Positions 60,451 to 64,000 of a stretch of 64,000 bases of DNA are shown one piece after another. Within the stretch, counting starts at the first letter, position 1; each line of letters begins with the position of its first letter. Position numbers and translations under genes: made by a program. The notes beneath the pieces are model-generated. The model saw nothing but the letters and a program-made list of their open reading frames with translations. It was not told the DNA's origin and searched no databases. Source of the stretch: Sapria himalayana (lineage: Eukaryota > Streptophyta > Magnoliopsida > Malpighiales > Rafflesiaceae); assembly GCA_029783825.1 (NCBI GenBank), contig JAREIK010014542.1:1-64000 (forward strand). The letters run 5' to 3'.

Positions 60451-63161
60451 AAACATATAGATAAATAGATAGATTGCCAGATAGATAGGTGCATAGTTAG
60501 AAACATAGATAGATAGTTAGATAGACATATCGATTGACCAAAAGATATATATATATATAGATATAAAGAAAGATAGATAAATATATAGACAAATATATAG
60601 ATATAAAAATAGATAGATAGATAGATAGACAAATACATACATAGATTATTAGATAGATAGATAGACACATAAATAGATAGATAGATAGATATATAGAAAG
60701 ATAGATAAAAATAGATAGTCATATAGATAGACAAAAAGATAGATAGATAGATAGATAGAATGATAGATAGATAGATAAATAGATAAATAGATAGTTAGAT
60801 AGACATAAACATAGATAGATATATAGACAGATAGATTAACTGATATATAAACAAATAATAGGTTGCTAGATAGAATGATAGATAGATAGATAGATTGATA
60901 GATATATAGAAAGCTACAGAGATAGATAGATAGATAGATAGATAGACAGATAGGTAGAGATATAAATAAATAAATTGATTGATAGATAGATAGATAGTAT
61001 GATATACTTTTAGTTAGATATATACATATATAGACCAATAGAAAGATAGATAGCTAGATATATAAAAATAAAGAAAGAAAGATTGACATATTGATAGATA
61101 GATAGATAAAAAAATAGACATATAGATAGACATTTAGAAAGATAGATAAACAAAAAGATAGATAGACAGGTAGATGTAGAAAGATATCTAGATAAACAGA
61201 TAGATAGTAAAATAGACAGATTAATAGATAATAGAATGATAGATGATAGGCAGATAAATAGATTTAAAAATAAATAAATAATTTCATAGACAAATTTATA
61301 AATATATTGATAGACAGACAGACAGATAATTAGACAAACTAAATGATAAATAGATTGACAAATAGAAAGATACATATAATGAAAAATAAATTGATAGATT
61401 GATAGATAGATTCATAGATAGATTGTTAGATAGATTTATAGATATATTTGTAAAAACATTTATTGAATAATTTTAGATAGATAGATAGACATATAGATAA
61501 AGAGATATATAAATACATAAATCAATTAGTAGATAGATAGTTAGATAAATATGTAGATAGATAGATAGACAAATAGACATATAGATAGATAGATAGATAT
61601 ACAGATATATCAACAAATAGATTGACACATCGATAGATTGATGAATTGAAAAATAGATCGATAATATGATAAACATATTAATAGAAGAATTTTTAGATAG
61701 ATAAAAAGATAGAACAAAATACAGATTAATATATAGATTGATAGATTGATTTAAAGACTGATAGATAGAAATATTGATACATAAATCATATAGATAGATA
61801 GGTAGATAGATGACATATAGAAAGATAGATAGATAGGGAGATAGATAGACAGATAGATTGAAAGATAGATAAAAAGATAGATAAAAAGATAGATAAAAAG
61901 ATAGATAAAAAGATAGATAGATAGATATACAAATAGATAGATAGATAAATTGGAAGATAGACATATAGATAGATAGATTGATAGACAAATCGATATTCAG
62001 ATTGATAGACATTTTAATAGATAGATTAATATTAAGATTGATAGATAGATAGATTCAGAAATTTATGGATGGATAGTCAAATAGATAAATAGATATAGAA
62101 ATTTATAGATGGACAAGTAGGTACATAGATATATTGATTGATTGATAGAAAATATACTGACAGATTTATACAAAATATATAGATAGATGGATAGACAAAT
62201 AATTAGACAGATAGATAAATAGATAGATAGATAGATATATAGATAATTATAATGATAAACTGATAGAGAGATAGATAGACAGATAGATAGATAGACTAAT
62301 AGATAGACTAATAGATAGTTAGACAGATAGATAGGTATATAGACAGAAAGATTGATAGAAATATAAATAGTTTATTATACAGATTTATAGCTAGATAGAG
62401 AGAGAGAGATATAGAAAATAAATAGTCAGATAGATAGATAGCTAGACAGATAGACTAACAGATAGATAGATATCTAGATAAATAGATAGACCGATAAAAA
62501 GTTAGATTAATAGTGAGTTTTATATTTAGATTGACATACAGATTGATAGATGATAGATAGACCTATTGAGAGATTGATTGTAGATAGATAAATAAACATA
62601 AAGTTAGATAGATGGAGAGATAGATAGATAGATAGATAGTAAGAAAAATAGATATATAGATAGATACACATATTGATAGACATATAGATAGACAAATAAA
62701 TAGACAGGTAGAAAGATAGATAAATAGAAAGATATATATATATATAATAGACATATAGATAGATAGAAAGATAAATAGATAGAAAAATAGACAGACAGAC
62801 AGATAGATATTTTGATAGATAGATAGATTGATTGAAAAATAGATAGACATGTAGATAGATAGATAAATAGATAGACAAACATATATAAATAGATAGACAA
62901 ATAGATAGACAGATAAATAGATTGATTGATTGAAAAATAGATAGTCATGTAGATAGATAGATAGATAGAAAGATTGATCAGATAGACAGATAGATAGACA
63001 GATAGATAGATAGACATATATATATATATATAATAAATAGACAAATAGATAGACAAATAGATAGACAAATAGATAGACAAATAGATAGACAAATAGATAG
63101 ATAGATTCATAGACAGATAGATAGATAGAAAGATACATAGTTATATAGACAGATAGATAGA

Positions 63162-63163
<2 letters not shown>

Positions 63164-63207
<44 letters not shown>
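63164..63207. repeat. (TA)n run in GATA array
   Basis: Pure TA dinucleotides, about 44 bp, 110 bp from the end of the satellite. Confidence 0.88.
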
Positions 63208-63210
<3 letters not shown>

Positions 63211-63317
63211 AGATAGATAGTTAGATCGATAGATAGACAGATAGATAGGTAGACATATAGACAGATAAATACATTGATAGATATATAAATAGATAGATAG
63301 TTAGACATATAAAAATA

Positions 63318-64000
63318 TAGCTGATACTATGTTTCCCAAAAATTTTACTTGCATAAATCAAAAATCATATTTACCAAATTTAGCATACAACTTATGTTCT
63401 CTCAAAATTTGGAGAATAACTTGTAAATGATTTCTTGTTCTCATTTGGATTAAGAATTGATCAAAATGTCATCTATAAAAATTATAATAAAATGATCTAA
63501 ATATGACTGAAATATTCTATTCATGTGATCCATAAATACTCCTAGGATGTTTGATAATCTGAAAGGCATTACTATAAACTCAAAATGCTTATACTTTTTT
63601 TAAAATACTATCTTAGGAATGCCAGCCTTCTAACTCTAAATTAGTGATATTTGATATGATGATCTTTTTTGGAAAAGACTCGTGCCCCTTTTATTTGTTC
63701 ATACAAATCATCAATCCTTGGTCTTAGATAATGATTTTTTATTGTAACTCAATTCTTGTCTATAGTCAATGCACACTCAAAGAGTCTTATCCTTCATTGC
63801 AAATAGAAATGGAGCATCCCAAGCTAAAGTACTGGATCTTAAGAAATCATTGTCCAAAAAATATTGTATCTAGACATTAAATTCTTGTAATTCGATAAGT
63901 GTCATTCTATGTGGACTCATATAAATGGGTGATATACCAGGGTGTAACTCAATACAAAAGTCTACTTTTTTGTGTTGGGGTAATCATGTTAATTTATTTG
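63318..64000 (-). pseudogene. Ty3/gypsy reverse transcriptase fragment, partial at window edge
   Basis: No long open frame, but the minus strand shows the Ty3/gypsy polymerase in order across several frames. VDFCIELHPGISPIYMSPHR lies at about 63870-63970, a WDAPFLFAMKD-type segment at about 63785-63825, and [12 protein letters not shown] with [17 protein letters not shown] at about 63490-63600. The catalytic FIDDIL is at about 63462-63480, followed by a YAKFGK..F-type segment and FLG at about 63320-63400. In the family these are consecutive parts of reverse transcriptase copying element RNA into DNA. Stops and frameshifts make it dead. It is cut at 63318 by the GATA array and continues beyond the window, so no LTR, RNase H or integrase can be seen. 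Confidence 0.88.

Larger units (their letters stand above)
58940..63317 (+). repeat. GATA satellite block 6
   Basis: A 4.4-kb GATA array, GATA on plus. It contains a 78-bp near-perfect tandem duplication (59443-59520 and 59521-59592), a run of (GATAGATAAAAA)n at about 61855-61920, a 12-bp repeat GACAAATAGATA at about 63035-63095, and TA runs at 60387-60446 and 63164-63207. It carries no gene. It ends abruptly against a retrotransposon fragment. Confidence 0.95.

Noticed and set aside
63035..63095. Short direct repeats that could be mistaken for a CRISPR array
   Set aside because: They are a 12-bp tandem repeat within GATA DNA with no unique spacers, in a plant nuclear context.

Overview
This window is nuclear DNA of a flowering plant; I cannot name the species. 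The evidence is the set of plant-type mobile elements: a CACTA (En/Spm) element with a TNPD-like transposase (Transposase_21, DUF4218 and DUF4216 parts) and a second Transposase_24-like gene, hAT elements with a BED finger and a hAT dimerisation region, LINEs with a DUF4283/CCHC ORF1, and a Ty3/gypsy polymerase fragment. I found no intact host gene, no tRNA or rRNA gene, and no complete open transposase. The region looks like repeat-dominated heterochromatin.

Layout: 1-2090 is an AT-rich tandem repeat with a monomer of about 530 bp. 2331-2752 is a CT microsatellite. 3035-10079 is a plus-strand decayed CACTA element (A). At 10080 a second CACTA element (B) begins with its own terminus and runs in the opposite orientation to about 15250. 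From about 15262 to 63317 the background is a degenerate GATA satellite, always with GATA on the plus strand, in six blocks totalling about 17.5 kb. It is interrupted by LINE-1 (16585-23143, plus), a 10.2-kb CACTA-like element C with both ends present (23299-33481), hAT-1 (39027-42608, plus), hAT-2 (44128-47709, minus) and LINE-2 (52344-58939, minus). 63318-64000 is a minus-strand Ty3/gypsy reverse transcriptase remnant running off the window.

Three observations stand out. First, the GATA DNA is not a simple microsatellite: it has a higher-order repeat of about 1.8 kb. When LINE-1 and element C are subtracted, the flanking GATA pieces rejoin in register with an uninterrupted copy at about 33.6-35.4 kb, which acts as an empty-site paralogue for both insertions. 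Second, the three CACTA elements carry one to three copies of a module of roughly 1.1-1.7 kb, made of a conserved AT-rich part with two hairpins followed by a GC-rich, three-base-periodic tract that is open in reading frames on both strands but does not look protein-coding. Third, the two LINE copies are close enough to compare codon by codon. Several LINE-2 disabling changes are C-to-T or G-to-A, as expected from cytosine-methylation decay.

The genes here do not form a pathway. They are the transposition genes of four element classes, all broken by stops and frameshifts. Element C could only move if supplied with transposase from elsewhere.
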